Shown: piece by piece, positions 27,201 to 35,789 of the stretch
Position numbering within the stretch: position 1 is the stretch's first letter
Layout of the letters: each line of letters begins with the position of its first letter
NCBI RefSeq assembly: GCF_032341995.1
Contig: NZ_CP135438.1
Location: 434,001 to 498,000 of the forward strand
Length of the DNA: 64,000 nucleotides
Reading direction: 5' to 3'
Source: Domibacillus sp. DTU_2020_1001157_1_SI_ALB_TIR_016
Lineage (GTDB): Bacteria > Bacillota > Bacilli > Bacillales > Domibacillaceae
The notes under the pieces: generated by a model
What the model was told of the DNA's origin: nothing
The model's database searches: none
The model's input: the letters and a program-made list of their open reading frames with translations, nothing else
Program-made: the position numbers and the translations under genes

Positions 27201-27226
27201 TCTACTAGCCATGAAGGAGGTTTTAA

Positions 27227-28165
27227 TTATTTAATTAACTCAAATGGAACATCGTAGAGTTTTTCAACTTTTTCCCCTTTAGCTGCTTTGACTGCTGCTT
27301 CTACTGCCTTCTCTCCTTGTGCTTCAGCGTTTTGAAAAATTGTTGCGACCATTTCTCCGTTTTCTACTGCTTTTTGTGCATCTGCAATGCCATCAATTCC
27401 TACGACAGGAATGTCTATTTTCTTCGCTTTTAATGCATTTAGGGCACCAAGTGCCATTTCATCATTTTGAGCAATAACGCCGTCAATATCGTCACCGTAT
27501 TTTTGAATCCAGTTTTCCATCAAGCTCATTGCTTCTGAACGGGACCAGTTGGCTGTTTTTTCTGCAATTACTTTGATACCTGAATTTTCATCTAACACTT
27601 TATAGATTCCTTCACGTCGATCGATTTGTGCAGAAATGCCGACTGGTCCTTCAAAAATAACGATGTTTCCTTTGCCGCCCAATGCATTTACAACTTCTTT
27701 AGCTGCCATTTCACCCCCTGTAACATCTGGCGACCCAACATAAGAAGTCAATTTTTCGGCTGTAAGCGACGCTGTAACGCCTATAACCGGGATACCTGAA
27801 TCAACAATTGAGTTAACGGTACTATTTAGTGCCTCAGCATCAAGAGCATTAACTACAATGGCGTCAACTTGCTGACTTTTTAATGTCTCTAATTGGCTGA
27901 TATTAGTTGCAAGGTCATAATTTCCATCCATCACGGTTAAGTCTACATTCATTTCTTCCGCGGCTTTTTCCATAGAATCTGCTAGCTTTGCAATATATTC
28001 TGTTTCTAGTCCTGAAGCCTGAAAGCCTATCTTTAACTTTTTATCTTCCGCTCCTGCATCACTGCTGCCTGCTCCAGAAGAGTCAGCACCACAGCCAGCT
28101 GATAATAGTGAGAATGTTGCGAAAATTGATAAAGCAATTCCTTTTTTTCTATGAATTTTTAGCAT
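27227..28165 (-). CDS. ribose-type ABC transporter binding lipoprotein
   Basis: 312 residues. Lipobox LLSAGC (Cys25), Ser/Gly/Asp-rich linker, then a periplasmic-binding-protein-I fold: KLKIGFQASGLETEYIAKL, VDAIVVNALDAEALNS, GVIAQNDEMALGALNAL and VGIDGIADAQKAVENG, typical of CUT2 (RbsB-like) proteins for monosaccharides. With the ATPase and permease upstream it makes a complete importer. The ligand cannot be told from sequence; ribose kinase or isomerase genes are absent, so ribose itself is not implied. Confidence 0.93.
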   Translation of the reverse strand: MLKIHRKKGIALSIFATFSLLSAGCGADSSGAGSSDAGAEDKKLKIGFQASGLETEYIAKLADSMEKAAEEMNVDLTVMDGNYDLATNISQLETLKSQQVDAIVVNALDAEALNSTVNSIVDSGIPVIGVTASLTAEKLTSYVGSPDVTGGEMAAKEVVNALGGKGNIVIFEGPVGISAQIDRREGIYKVLDENSGIKVIAEKTANWSRSEAMSLMENWIQKYGDDIDGVIAQNDEMALGALNALKAKKIDIPVVGIDGIADAQKAVENGEMVATIFQNAEAQGEKAVEAAVKAAKGEKVEKLYDVPFELIK

Positions 28166-28215
28166 TATTTTTCCCCCTCAGTTTATGGATAAATTATTAT
28201 TTCGTTAGACAGCAT

Positions 28216-29193
28216 CTACACTCTCTTGCGATCTAGCATCACAGCAAATACAATAATGCATCCTTTAATTACTTGCTGCCAGTAAGAAGAAACACCTAAT
28301 AAATCCAAACCATTATTCAGAACCCCAATGATAATAGCTCCAATAAGTGATCCCCATAGGCGGCCTCTTCCTCCCATTAAACTTGTTCCACCAATGACCA
28401 CTGCCGCTATTGCATCCAGCTCATATGCTGTTCCTGCTTGAGGGAGCCCTGCTGAGACACGTGATGTAAGAATTACTCCAGCTATACCAGCAAGAAGACC
28501 CATAATTCCATAAATACCAATAATTGAACGGTTCACTTTAATTCCAGAGATTTTCGCTGCAGTTTCACTACCACCAATTGCATATACATGACGACCAAAC
28601 GTCGTTTTATATAAAACAACACTAAAAATGATAAATAAAATCACTGTGATCCATACAGGAAATGGAATTCCCCCAAGCTGTCCGCCGCCAATGAATAAAA
28701 AGTTTTGATGAAGGTTTGAAATTGGCGTTCCATCACTGTAAATAAACGTAAACCCTCTTGCCACAGCCATCATGCCTAGTGTGACAATAAATGGCGTAAC
28801 CTTAAATTTCGCTATTGTAAATCCATTAATAAGACCAAGCAGCAGTCCTGAACCAATTCCAAGTATAATCGCCAGAGGCAGATTAGCTGATTCGGCTCCT
28901 GCAAAAGATGCTGCAATGATACCAGAAAAGGCTAAAATAGATCCAACTGATAAATCAATGCCGCGTGACAAGATAACATAAGTCATGCCAATTGCTAATA
29001 TGGCATTGATAGAAACCTGCCTTAATAAATTCATGATGTTATCAAAACCTAGAAAACTTGGATTTAATGCAGAGATAATAATGACCAAAACTGCAAGAGC
29101 TAGAAAAACACCATATTCCGAGAAAAAATGTTTTACCATATAACCACTATTTTTCTTGTCTAACCCTTCTCTTGTTGTTACATTAGCCTGCAT
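28216..29193 (-). CDS. ribose-type ABC transporter permease
   Basis: 325 residues, eight to ten transmembrane helices, with NPSFLGFDNIMNLLRQVSI, ILSRGIDLSVGS and VVIGGTSLMGGRGRLWGSLIG typical of RbsC-like CUT2 permeases, which form homodimers. The start is adjacent to the stop of the ATPase gene (TAAATG), indicating translational coupling. Second gene of the importer set. Confidence 0.95.
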   Translation of the reverse strand: MQANVTTREGLDKKNSGYMVKHFFSEYGVFLALAVLVIIISALNPSFLGFDNIMNLLRQVSINAILAIGMTYVILSRGIDLSVGSILAFSGIIAASFAGAESANLPLAIILGIGSGLLLGLINGFTIAKFKVTPFIVTLGMMAVARGFTFIYSDGTPISNLHQNFLFIGGGQLGGIPFPVWITVILFIIFSVVLYKTTFGRHVYAIGGSETAAKISGIKVNRSIIGIYGIMGLLAGIAGVILTSRVSAGLPQAGTAYELDAIAAVVIGGTSLMGGRGRLWGSLIGAIIIGVLNNGLDLLGVSSYWQQVIKGCIIVFAVMLDRKRV

Positions 29194-30723
29194 TTAGACC
29201 ACCCCCGTTATCTTCTCTTGGTTGCTTGTTTTTACTGTTGCCAAGTCTAGTATTTTTTCTTGTGTAGCTTCAGAGCGAGACAGTTCTCCTGTAAGACGCC
29301 CTTCACAAAAAACAAGTATGCGATCACTCATTCCGAGCACTTCCGGCATTTCAGAAGAAATCATAATAATAGACATTCCTTCTTGTACCAGTTGAGACAT
29401 TAACTTATAAATTTCTGATTTTGCTCCAATATCAATTCCCCTTGTTGGCTCATCCAGAATTAAGACATTTGGTTTTGTCAGCAGCCACTTAGCCAAAACA
29501 ACTTTTTGCTGGTTTCCTCCACTTAATGTGCCAACCCTCTGCTCTAACGAGTATGCTTTAATTCGTAACTTTTTGTAGAGTTCAGCTGCCGCTCTCTTTT
29601 CTTCTTTTTTCTGAATAAATCCCCACGAGGCTCTTTTTGGCAATGAACACATAGCGATGTTGTCTGAGATTGACATATCCAAGAATAATCCTTCATCTTT
29701 TCGGTTTTCTGTAATAAAGGCAATTTTTTGTTTGATTGTGTCTTCTGGAGATTTTATCGTCACTTTTTGCTCTTCGACATAAATTTCACCGTCATCCAAA
29801 GGACGCATACCGAAAATTGCTTCTGCAATTTCAGTCCTTCCAGCTCCCATCAATCCCGTTAACCCTAATATTTCTCCCTTTTTTAGTTCAAAGCTAATAT
29901 TTTCAAATTTTCCCTCGGACGTTAAATTATGTACCCGTAATGCATTTGCTTTTGAAGGCACTGTTTCATTTTTAGGGAAAATACTTGTAAGTTCTCGGCC
30001 AACCATCATTGTTATAAGTGAATCATAATCAAGCTCTTTTGCCGGCTTTGTTGCAATGTGATGACCATCCCGAAACACTGTAATATCATCGGATATTTTA
30101 AAAATCTCATCCATTTTGTGTGAAATATAAATAATGGCTTTTCCCTGCTTTTTGAGCTGATCAATAATAGCGAATAGTCTTTCAACTTCACGATCGGCAA
30201 TAGCAGAGGTTGGTTCATCCATGATAATTACTTCTGCATCATACGAAAGTGCTTTAACAATTTCTATAAGTTGAATACCTGCCACACTAAGTGTTTTCAT
30301 TTTTACTTTTGGATTAATGGCTACATTCAAATCAGCTAGTAGCTTTTCTGCGTCCTTATACAATTTCTTGTAGTTAATAATCTTAGCTGAGTATTTAGGT
30401 TCTCTGTTTAAGAAAATATTTTCACCGACTGTCATCTCCATGACAGGGCTTAGCTCCTGGTGAATCATAGAAATTCCACTTTCTAACGCATCCTGGGTAT
30501 CTTTAATAATTATTTTTTGTCCTTTGAAATGGATTTCACCTTTATCAGCTTGATGAATACCCGCGAGAATCTTCATAAGTGTAGACTTTCCAGCACCGTT
30601 TTCGCCCATTAAGGCATGGACCGTCCCTTTTCGAACAGTAAGAGATACATTCTTTAGTGCTTGAACACCGACAAACGTCTTAGAGATATTTTTCATTTCT
30701 AGAAGCAAGTCTGATTTACTCAC
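29194..30723 (-). CDS. ribose-type ABC transporter ATP-binding protein (double cassette)
   Basis: 509 residues from the GTG at 30723, seven bases after AAGGGG; an upstream ATG at 30744 overlaps that site. First cassette: GENGAGKST Walker A and IIMDEPTSA Walker B. Second cassette: degenerate Walker A GLMGAGRTE, signature LSGGNQQK and ILDEPTRGIDIG. This RbsA-like layout is that of CUT2 importers of monosaccharides. Preceded by PhyH copy 2 with a hairpin between, followed by permease and binding protein. Confidence 0.95.
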   Translation of the reverse strand: MSKSDLLLEMKNISKTFVGVQALKNVSLTVRKGTVHALMGENGAGKSTLMKILAGIHQADKGEIHFKGQKIIIKDTQDALESGISMIHQELSPVMEMTVGENIFLNREPKYSAKIINYKKLYKDAEKLLADLNVAINPKVKMKTLSVAGIQLIEIVKALSYDAEVIIMDEPTSAIADREVERLFAIIDQLKKQGKAIIYISHKMDEIFKISDDITVFRDGHHIATKPAKELDYDSLITMMVGRELTSIFPKNETVPSKANALRVHNLTSEGKFENISFELKKGEILGLTGLMGAGRTEIAEAIFGMRPLDDGEIYVEEQKVTIKSPEDTIKQKIAFITENRKDEGLFLDMSISDNIAMCSLPKRASWGFIQKKEEKRAAAELYKKLRIKAYSLEQRVGTLSGGNQQKVVLAKWLLTKPNVLILDEPTRGIDIGAKSEIYKLMSQLVQEGMSIIMISSEMPEVLGMSDRILVFCEGRLTGELSRSEATQEKILDLATVKTSNQEKITGVV

Positions 30724-30757
30724 CTTTCTGCCCCTTTCTTTCATGTCTATTTTAAAA

Positions 30758-30789
30758 GGGCTACTTAAAATATTTCATTTGAGTAGCCC
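30758..30789 (-). terminator. intercistronic hairpin between PhyH 2 and the importer genes
   Basis: GGGCTACT and AGTAGCCC arms with AT-rich flanks lie in the 89-bp gap. A partial terminator or mRNA processing element is likely because no separate promoter was found for the ATPase gene. Confidence 0.6.
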
Positions 30790-30812
30790 CTTAAAATAAG
30801 TCATTTAAATTA

Positions 30813-31727
30813 TCACCATTTTTTTAATCCAAGCAGTTTCTCCCCAAGTTCTGTCAGCTCTGCCCGCTCATATTTTTCCTGCTCCCAGTTGCGCGGATCA
30901 CCCGGGAAAGCATCACCCGCTGGCGGGATCCGGTCTTTCCATGATTTGATTCTCGTTTCTTTCAGTTCTTCATTGTCTTCCTGCGCCGGGAACATGGAGA
31001 TATACTGGGCAAGTCTCGGTTTATTCGAATGGTTGGCACGGATGCCGTGCGGCTGCATGGCATTAAAGATCAGCAGGTCTCCCGCTTCTGTGACTACTTT
31101 TGTCGGTGTATAGCCCGTTGTATCTGGTTTATATGGATCCCGGTCAACCGGCTGCGTTTTCACCCATTCAGGGAAGTCACGGTATAGTTCCGGAATACAC
31201 TGGAACCCGCCCATGTCTTCGGTTGTATCTACCAGCGAAAGAACACCTTGGACATTTACTGGCAGCGGGTCAAGCGATGTATTTACATCCCAGTGAATAA
31301 ATCCTTTGTATTCATGGTCCGGCTTGATCGGCATATTTAAGTTGCACCGGTCAATGCTCACCCATAATTTTTCTTGGCCCCAGATATCAACAAAGGCATC
31401 ATATACTTTTTGATACATACGGTTATCCCATAAGTATTGATGATTATACAGCTCCACCATGCCAGTATTTTTCAATTCACTCATCTTGCTTTCTGCACGC
31501 GGCGGCGCGTACCAGGTGGAAGGATCATTAGGGTCCTTTTCTTCAAATTCCCAGATCAGGTTTTTCAGGCGTTCAATCTGGTCTTTTGGAACAGCATTTT
31601 TAATGACAACATAACCGTTTTCTTTCCAGAATCGAAAATCTTCTTCACTTAAAACACGTAATGGTTCATTGTTACGACGTTCATTTAAAGATTCCTGGAT
31701 GACTAAAATGTTGTTTTTTTCGTTCAT
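30813..31727 (-). CDS. PhyH-family Fe(II)/2OG dioxygenase, copy 2
   Basis: 304 residues. Iron ligands His145 and Asp147 (FIHWDVN) and His227 (AMQPHGIRAN). Unlike copies 1 and 3 it keeps Arg238 at +11 from the distal His, the position of the 2-oxoglutarate-binding Arg in human PHYH, as well as Arg230 at +3. So this copy looks like a conventional 2OG enzyme. It is the first gene of an operon with the ribose-type importer, directly under an operator promoter and a perfect cre, which ties it to uptake of the sugar. Start after GGGGGGAAAGCATT. Confidence 0.9.
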   Translation of the reverse strand: MNEKNNILVIQESLNERRNNEPLRVLSEEDFRFWKENGYVVIKNAVPKDQIERLKNLIWEFEEKDPNDPSTWYAPPRAESKMSELKNTGMVELYNHQYLWDNRMYQKVYDAFVDIWGQEKLWVSIDRCNLNMPIKPDHEYKGFIHWDVNTSLDPLPVNVQGVLSLVDTTEDMGGFQCIPELYRDFPEWVKTQPVDRDPYKPDTTGYTPTKVVTEAGDLLIFNAMQPHGIRANHSNKPRLAQYISMFPAQEDNEELKETRIKSWKDRIPPAGDAFPGDPRNWEQEKYERAELTELGEKLLGLKKW

Positions 31728-31774
31728 AATGCTTTCCCCCCGAAATTTGTAATAGTAATCAATTCAACCAAAGT

Positions 31775-31788
31775 TGTTACCGCTTACA
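31775..31788 (-). promoter_or_regulatory. cre site between promoter and PhyH 2
   Basis: Minus strand TGTAAGCGGTAACA fits all 14 positions of TGWAANCGNTNWCA. It lies downstream of the predicted transcription start and so could act as a CcpA roadblock. Confidence 0.8.
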
Positions 31789-31814
31789 TATATGGTTGAA
31801 CTTGTTGAAAACAG

Positions 31815-31843
31815 CTTAATTTGTGGTACGCATACCATGTCAA
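31815..31843 (-). promoter_or_regulatory. operator promoter 2 (PhyH 2 and ABC importer)
   Basis: Minus strand: -35 TTGACA, operator TGGTATGCGTACCA (31824-31837), 17-bp spacer, -10 ATTAAG. The operator keeps the geometry of the others but has GGTA/TACC arms in place of GAAA/TTTC, so it may bind one LacI paralogue preferentially. Confidence 0.8.
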
Positions 31844-31903
31844 GATGTTTTTTTGAAAATTTTTTTATTGGTATTAAGAAAATGATCTTGTATACTTTCA
31901 AAA

Positions 31904-31917
31904 TGAATACGCTTTCT
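31904..31917 (+). promoter_or_regulatory. weak cre-like site before lacI 1
   Basis: TGAATACGCTTTCT matches the cre consensus at 12 of 14 positions, 33 bp before the regulator start. Confidence 0.4.
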
Positions 31918-31949
31918 TTGTTGAAAAGATTTTAGAAAGAGGTGTTGAA

Positions 31950-32912
31950 ATGGTTAATATCAGGGATTTAGCAAAAATGGCAGGCGTCGGTACATCAACG
32001 GTCTCAAGAGTTCTCAATGATCATCCCTATGTTAGCGAAAAATCAAGGGAGGCTGTTTTAAAAGCAATTAAATCTACAAATTATCAAAAAAATATTAATG
32101 CCATTCACTTAAAAATGGGAAAAACATTTCTTATAGGTGTGGCACTCCCTTTTTTAAATCACCCTTATTTTGGGAAGTTATTAGAAGGTATTTCCGTGGA
32201 AGCAGAAAGAAATAATTATAAATTAGTTTTATTTCAAACGAATTATAAGGTCCAAAGAGAAACAGAAGTCTTAGAGATGTTAAAAGCGAAACAAATTGAT
32301 GCCTTAATTATTTGTTCAAAAGAATGTGAGTGGGAGATGATCGAAAGTTATCGAGTTTATGGCCCGATTGTATTATGTGAAGACACGAGAAATCGAAATG
32401 TTTCTTCCGTTTTCATTGACCATTACGAGAACTTTTTAACTGCATTGGAGTATTTGTATGAAAAAGGCCACCAAAGAATTGGTTATTGCGTAGGTAGGAG
32501 AACTGGGACTAATAGTGAGATGAGAGAGGCAGCTTACCGAAATTTTTTGAAAAAGCATAACCAGCCTTTTTTTGATCCCTATATTTTTGAAGGCTGTTTA
32601 TATCTAGAAGATGCTAAACGAATGATGGAAAAATTTTTAAAAATGAAAAATCCCCCTACTGCCCTGCTTGTCACAAGTGATCAGGTGGCTGCTGGTATTT
32701 TAAATATATGTAATCATCTTCAATTATCCGTTCCAGATGATCTAGCCATAGTGGGATTTGATAATCAGCCAATTGCAGAAATAATGAGTCTCACAACCTT
32801 CGAAATGCCGCTCTTTGAAATTGGACGCAAACTCTTTTTGTATACGCAAGAAAAAGATAAAGTATTTTATGAGGAAATGGAAGTGAAGCTTATTGAGCGC
32901 AACACAGTTTAG
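31950..32912 (+). CDS. LacI-family regulator, paralogue 1
   Basis: 320 residues. N-terminal HTH IRDLAKMAGVGTSTVSRVLN with hinge helix region, then the ligand core: FLIGVALPFLNHPYFGKLLEG, LLVTSDQVAAGILN, LAIVGFDNQPIAEIM. Divergent from the PhyH 2 operon and the obvious regulator of it. Closely similar over its whole length to the regulator at 34409 (320 residues). Effector is presumably the imported sugar or its phosphate. ATG follows AGAGGTG. Confidence 0.95.
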   Translation: MVNIRDLAKMAGVGTSTVSRVLNDHPYVSEKSREAVLKAIKSTNYQKNINAIHLKMGKTFLIGVALPFLNHPYFGKLLEGISVEAERNNYKLVLFQTNYKVQRETEVLEMLKAKQIDALIICSKECEWEMIESYRVYGPIVLCEDTRNRNVSSVFIDHYENFLTALEYLYEKGHQRIGYCVGRRTGTNSEMREAAYRNFLKKHNQPFFDPYIFEGCLYLEDAKRMMEKFLKMKNPPTALLVTSDQVAAGILNICNHLQLSVPDDLAIVGFDNQPIAEIMSLTTFEMPLFEIGRKLFLYTQEKDKVFYEEMEVKLIERNTV

Positions 32913-33139
32913 ATCCTTGATGAATAAATATTGTACTGTTATGAGCCAAACAAATATGTTTTTCCTTGCAGTTTTCTCTACAGGGCTATTTCCTGCGTAA
33001 TTATATGTAGCAGGGTCGAATACATCTTGGATTGTAAGGTTCAATGGATCAACAGACAAAATGCCCTCTCATATGATTTTGTGGGATTCACTCAACTGTT
33101 CCCTTTCATGTAGACAATTTAAAAGCTTAACCGGTTAAC

Positions 33140-33178
33140 AGGTGACCAGCGAGTTATATCGAGGTCATCTTTTTTTTA
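33140..33178 (+). terminator. terminator after lacI 1
   Basis: AGGTGACC and GGTCATCT arms (one G-U pair) followed by a run of T. Confidence 0.65.
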
Positions 33179-33321
33179 TTTAGGAAAAATACTATAAAAT
33201 GTGATTTTCACTATAGCCAATTATCCGCTACGGCCCTTTATTGTAACAGCAGTTAAAAAAGAATCTTTTCGATCAATTAAAAAACATTTTAAATTTTTTT
33301 AAAAAATTTAAATGAAAACGC

Positions 33322-33350
33322 TTGACTTGAAATGCGTTTCATAAAATATC
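33322..33350 (+). promoter_or_regulatory. operator promoter 3 (microprotein unit)
   Basis: -35 TTGACT, operator TGAAATGCGTTTCA (33328-33341), 17-bp spacer, -10 AATATC. A partial cre (TGAAAACGCTT) overlaps the -35. Drives the CxxH gene and the two 41-aa genes. Confidence 0.85.
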
Positions 33351-33541
33351 TTCTTATTACAAGGTCATCACTACTCTGTTGAAGAGCTAAAAAGTGAGTA
33401 ACCTTTCATACATTTTTCTATTTTGGAGGTGAAAATATATAAATTAGATAAAACAATCAAAGGACTATGGATAATCAATAAATTTTGTGTTATCCCGGTA
33501 AACTTTTATAAATGCAAAACTTGCTGAGCGAGGGATGTTAA

Positions 33542-33742
33542 ATGTTAACAGTCTGTGAAAAGCATATGAAAGAGGCAATAAGCTTACTCAATGTACCACA
33601 TGTAACAAAATTGTCTCAAAGATATAAGGATTATAATTGTGCCTTCTGTGGTAATCCAGCTCACTATAAGTTGTTTTACAGCACACCTATAGAAAGCATT
33701 ATATCTAAAATAAAAATTGATTCCTATGTTTCAGAGCTTTAA
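33542..33742 (+). CDS. CxxH/CxxC microprotein, copy 2
   Basis: 66 residues. Cys5-x-x-His8 at the start, NVPHVTKLSQRY in the middle and Cys33-x-x-Cys36 (YNCAFCGNPAHYKLFY), the same architecture as the copy at 25770 and as Bacillus YyzF-like proteins. The four residues could hold one zinc ion. GAGGG lies upstream of the ATG. First gene of an LacI-operator unit that continues with two cysteine-rich 41-residue proteins. Confidence 0.78.
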   Translation: MLTVCEKHMKEAISLLNVPHVTKLSQRYKDYNCAFCGNPAHYKLFYSTPIESIISKIKIDSYVSEL

Positions 33743-33822
33743 ATAAGCCTAGGAAAAGTACAGTACTGGATTGAAATTTTGGACTTTAAAATCAATTATC
33801 AAAAAGACGGAGGGAAAACATA

Positions 33823-33948
33823 ATGATGAAAGTTACGGAGTTTTTCAGAAATTTACCTGCTAAAAAATGTGCAGCATGCGGAAAGAAAGTTGAAGAACAG
33901 CATGATTGCTATGTTAATAAGTGCCACAAATGTCTTAAAGTTAATTAA
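33823..33948 (+). CDS. cysteine-rich 41-aa microprotein A
   Basis: Encodes MMKVTEFFRNLPAKKCAACG, then KKVEEQHDCY and NKCHKCLKVN. Cys16-x-x-Cys19 and Cys34-x-x-Cys37 make a zinc-ribbon-like pair, with Cys29 and His27/His35 also available. The start has AGACGGAGGG nine to ten bases upstream, a strong site, which supports real translation. A near-identical gene follows at 34026. No family recognised. Same operator promoter as the CxxH gene, so a metal-handling or adaptor role within the sugar pathway is possible. Confidence 0.75.
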   Translation: MMKVTEFFRNLPAKKCAACGKKVEEQHDCYVNKCHKCLKVN

Positions 33949-34025
33949 GTTGTCTTAGTATTTAGATATACACTATTTTATTGTGTTGATTATAAAATTC
34001 AGTATAAAAATTGGAGGAAAATATA

Positions 34026-34151
34026 ATGATGAAAGCAACAGAATTTTTCAGAAATTTACCTACTAAAAAGTGTGCAGCATGCGGAAAAAAAGTTGAAGAA
34101 CAGCATGATTGCTACGTTAATAAGTGCCATAAGTGTCTCAAAGTGAGTTGA
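34026..34151 (+). CDS. cysteine-rich 41-aa microprotein B
   Basis: Differs from microprotein A at only three residues (V4A, A13T and the final N to S), with several silent changes, showing that protein sequence has been under selection since duplication. Same TGGAGGAAAATATA ribosome binding site type. All five cysteines and both histidines are kept. The copies start 203 bp apart. Followed by a bidirectional terminator at 34258. Confidence 0.75.
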   Translation: MMKATEFFRNLPTKKCAACGKKVEEQHDCYVNKCHKCLKVS

Positions 34152-34257
34152 ATCTTACTAAATAATTGCTGTATAGAAATTAATCTACCTATGATTAATC
34201 AAAATCTCTACTATCAAATGAGAGGGCTTTCTTAAAATAATGAACGAAGAAAAAGAG

Positions 34258-34304
34258 TTTAGGTGACCTTGTAAATCCGTTCAGGGAAAAACAAGGTCAC
34301 CTAA
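34258..34304. terminator. bidirectional terminator
   Basis: TTTAGGTGACCTTGT and ACAAGGTCACCTAA arms between the microprotein unit and the convergent regulator gene. Confidence 0.8.
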
Positions 34305-34408
34305 CTATTGCTTTATTTCTTTTCGGTTCTACCTACTACCTCTAGGAACATGGTAAAATACTTTCTACATACTCCCTCCTTCAATCTTTGATAATTCCTT
34401 AACCAGTA

Positions 34409-35371
34409 TTATACTGTCCGTCTCTCAATTAACTTACCAGATACCTCTTCGTGTGAAACTGTATCGTTACTGAATGCCTGAATAAATAACTTGCGGCCAA
34501 TTTCTACTAAAGGAATTTCAAATGTTGTGATGCCCATCATTTCTGCAATTGGCTGGTTATCAAATCCCACTATAGCTAAATCGTTTGGTATTGAGATATT
34601 TTCATTCTGGCAACAGGTTACAATACCAGCAGCCACTTGATCACTTGTTACTAGCAATGCTGATGGAGGGTCATTCATTTCTTTTATAGTTTGTATGACT
34701 TGTTCGCCATCTTCGAAATTTAAGCATTGATCAAAAATATAATCAGCATGAAAAGGCTTATTGATCTTCTTTAGGAAATCTCTATAAGCTTGTTCCCTTA
34801 ACTTACTATTTGTTCCCGTTCTCCTGCCAATACAATAGCCAATCTTATTATGGCCTTTACTATTTATATATTCTAAAGCACTTGAAAAGCTTTTGTAGTG
34901 GTCAACGAACGTTGACGATACATTTTTTTGTCTTGTATCTTCACAGAGAACAATCGGACCATAAGGTACATACTCATCTATGGTTGACCAATTGCATATT
35001 CTGGAACATATGATTACAGCATCTATCTGCTTATGTTTTAACATGTCTAAAGCTTCTGTTTCCCTGCTTTCCTCGTAATTAGTTTGGAATAATACTAGCT
35101 TATAATTATGTTTTAAAGCTTCACTCGCTATTCCTTTAACTAATTGTGCAAAATAAGGGTGATCCGAAAAAGGGAGAACCACACCAATGAGAAACGTTTT
35201 CCCCTTTTTCAAATGAATCGCATTAATGTTTCTTTGATAATTGCTTTCCTTAACTGCCTTTAACACTGCTTCCCGTTTTTCTTTACTAACATATGGTTGA
35301 TTATTCATTACACGGGAAACAGTTGTTACTGATACTCCAGCCATTTTCGCTATATCCTTTATATTCGCCAT
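34409..35371 (-). CDS. LacI-family regulator, paralogue 2
   Basis: 320 residues from the ATG at 35371, aligned with the start of the paralogue at 31950; an upstream start at 35383 is less likely. HTH IKDIAKMAGVSVTTVSRVMN; core FLIGVVLPFSDHPYFAQLVKG and LAIVGFDNQPIAEMMG. Its own promoter (35508-35536) carries the shared operator, so it is autoregulated and probably represses the whole regulon in absence of inducer. It is transcribed against the flanking module B units. Confidence 0.95.
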   Translation of the reverse strand: MANIKDIAKMAGVSVTTVSRVMNNQPYVSKEKREAVLKAVKESNYQRNINAIHLKKGKTFLIGVVLPFSDHPYFAQLVKGIASEALKHNYKLVLFQTNYEESRETEALDMLKHKQIDAVIICSRICNWSTIDEYVPYGPIVLCEDTRQKNVSSTFVDHYKSFSSALEYINSKGHNKIGYCIGRRTGTNSKLREQAYRDFLKKINKPFHADYIFDQCLNFEDGEQVIQTIKEMNDPPSALLVTSDQVAAGIVTCCQNENISIPNDLAIVGFDNQPIAEMMGITTFEIPLVEIGRKLFIQAFSNDTVSHEEVSGKLIERRTV

Positions 35372-35507
35372 ACAATTCACCACTTTCTAATATGTCTATA
35401 GCCGAGAATTCAGTTCGGCAATTTTTTATGGTTAAAGATGAAATAATTATAAAAACTAATTATTTATCTTTATCAGAGTCTTTCCTTCTACATTTCTCTT
35501 TATTCAC

Positions 35508-35536
35508 AATAAAGGGTGAAATGCGTTTCATATCAA
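35508..35536 (-). promoter_or_regulatory. operator promoter 4 (lacI 2 autoregulation)
   Basis: Minus strand: -35 TTGATA, operator TGAAACGCATTTCA (35517-35530), 17-bp spacer, -10 TTTATT, 137 bp upstream of the lacI 2 start. Confidence 0.8.
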
Positions 35537-35673
35537 GCTATTTTTCAGACGCTGCTTAATTAAACATTTCAACTTAAGACCTGCCTAGCAAGGGGAAATA
35601 AAAAAATCAAATGAAGTAGCGGGAAAAATTCAGCATATTTTAAAAAAATTTAAGAGAAATTTTTAAAAAAAGC

Positions 35674-35702
35674 TTGCCATGAAATGCGTTTCATAAAATA
35701 TT
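35674..35702 (+). promoter_or_regulatory. operator promoter 5 (HAD 2)
   Basis: -35 TTGCCA, operator TGAAATGCGTTTCA (35680-35693), 17-bp spacer, -10 AATATT, 88 bp before the HAD 2 start. Confidence 0.85.
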
Positions 35703-35789
35703 CTGGTCTTACAAAACCTAAGGATATAACTATCAAGAGAACACTAGCTATGTTTAGGTCACCTATATATTTAAATTGGAGGTAAATAA

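Larger units (their letters stand above)
32913..33541. other. intergenic: gene relic, terminator, operator promoter and leader
   Basis: Minus-strand frame 32917-33075 reads LSVDPLNLTIQDVFDPATYN and looks protein-like but has no start or recognised family; probably a relic. A terminator is at 33140-33178 and an operator promoter at 33322-33350, followed by a 190-nt leader before the CxxH gene. Confidence 0.5.

Noticed and set aside
27227..30723. Ribose operon (rbsABC) assignment
   Set aside because: The importer is CUT2-type, but ribokinase and RbsD are missing and the first gene is a PhyH oxygenase; ribose as substrate is not supported.
33429..33527. 32-codon frame starting GTG in the leader of the CxxH gene, ending CKTC
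   Set aside because: The start codon overlaps the GGAGG itself, and the sequence has no relative in module A.
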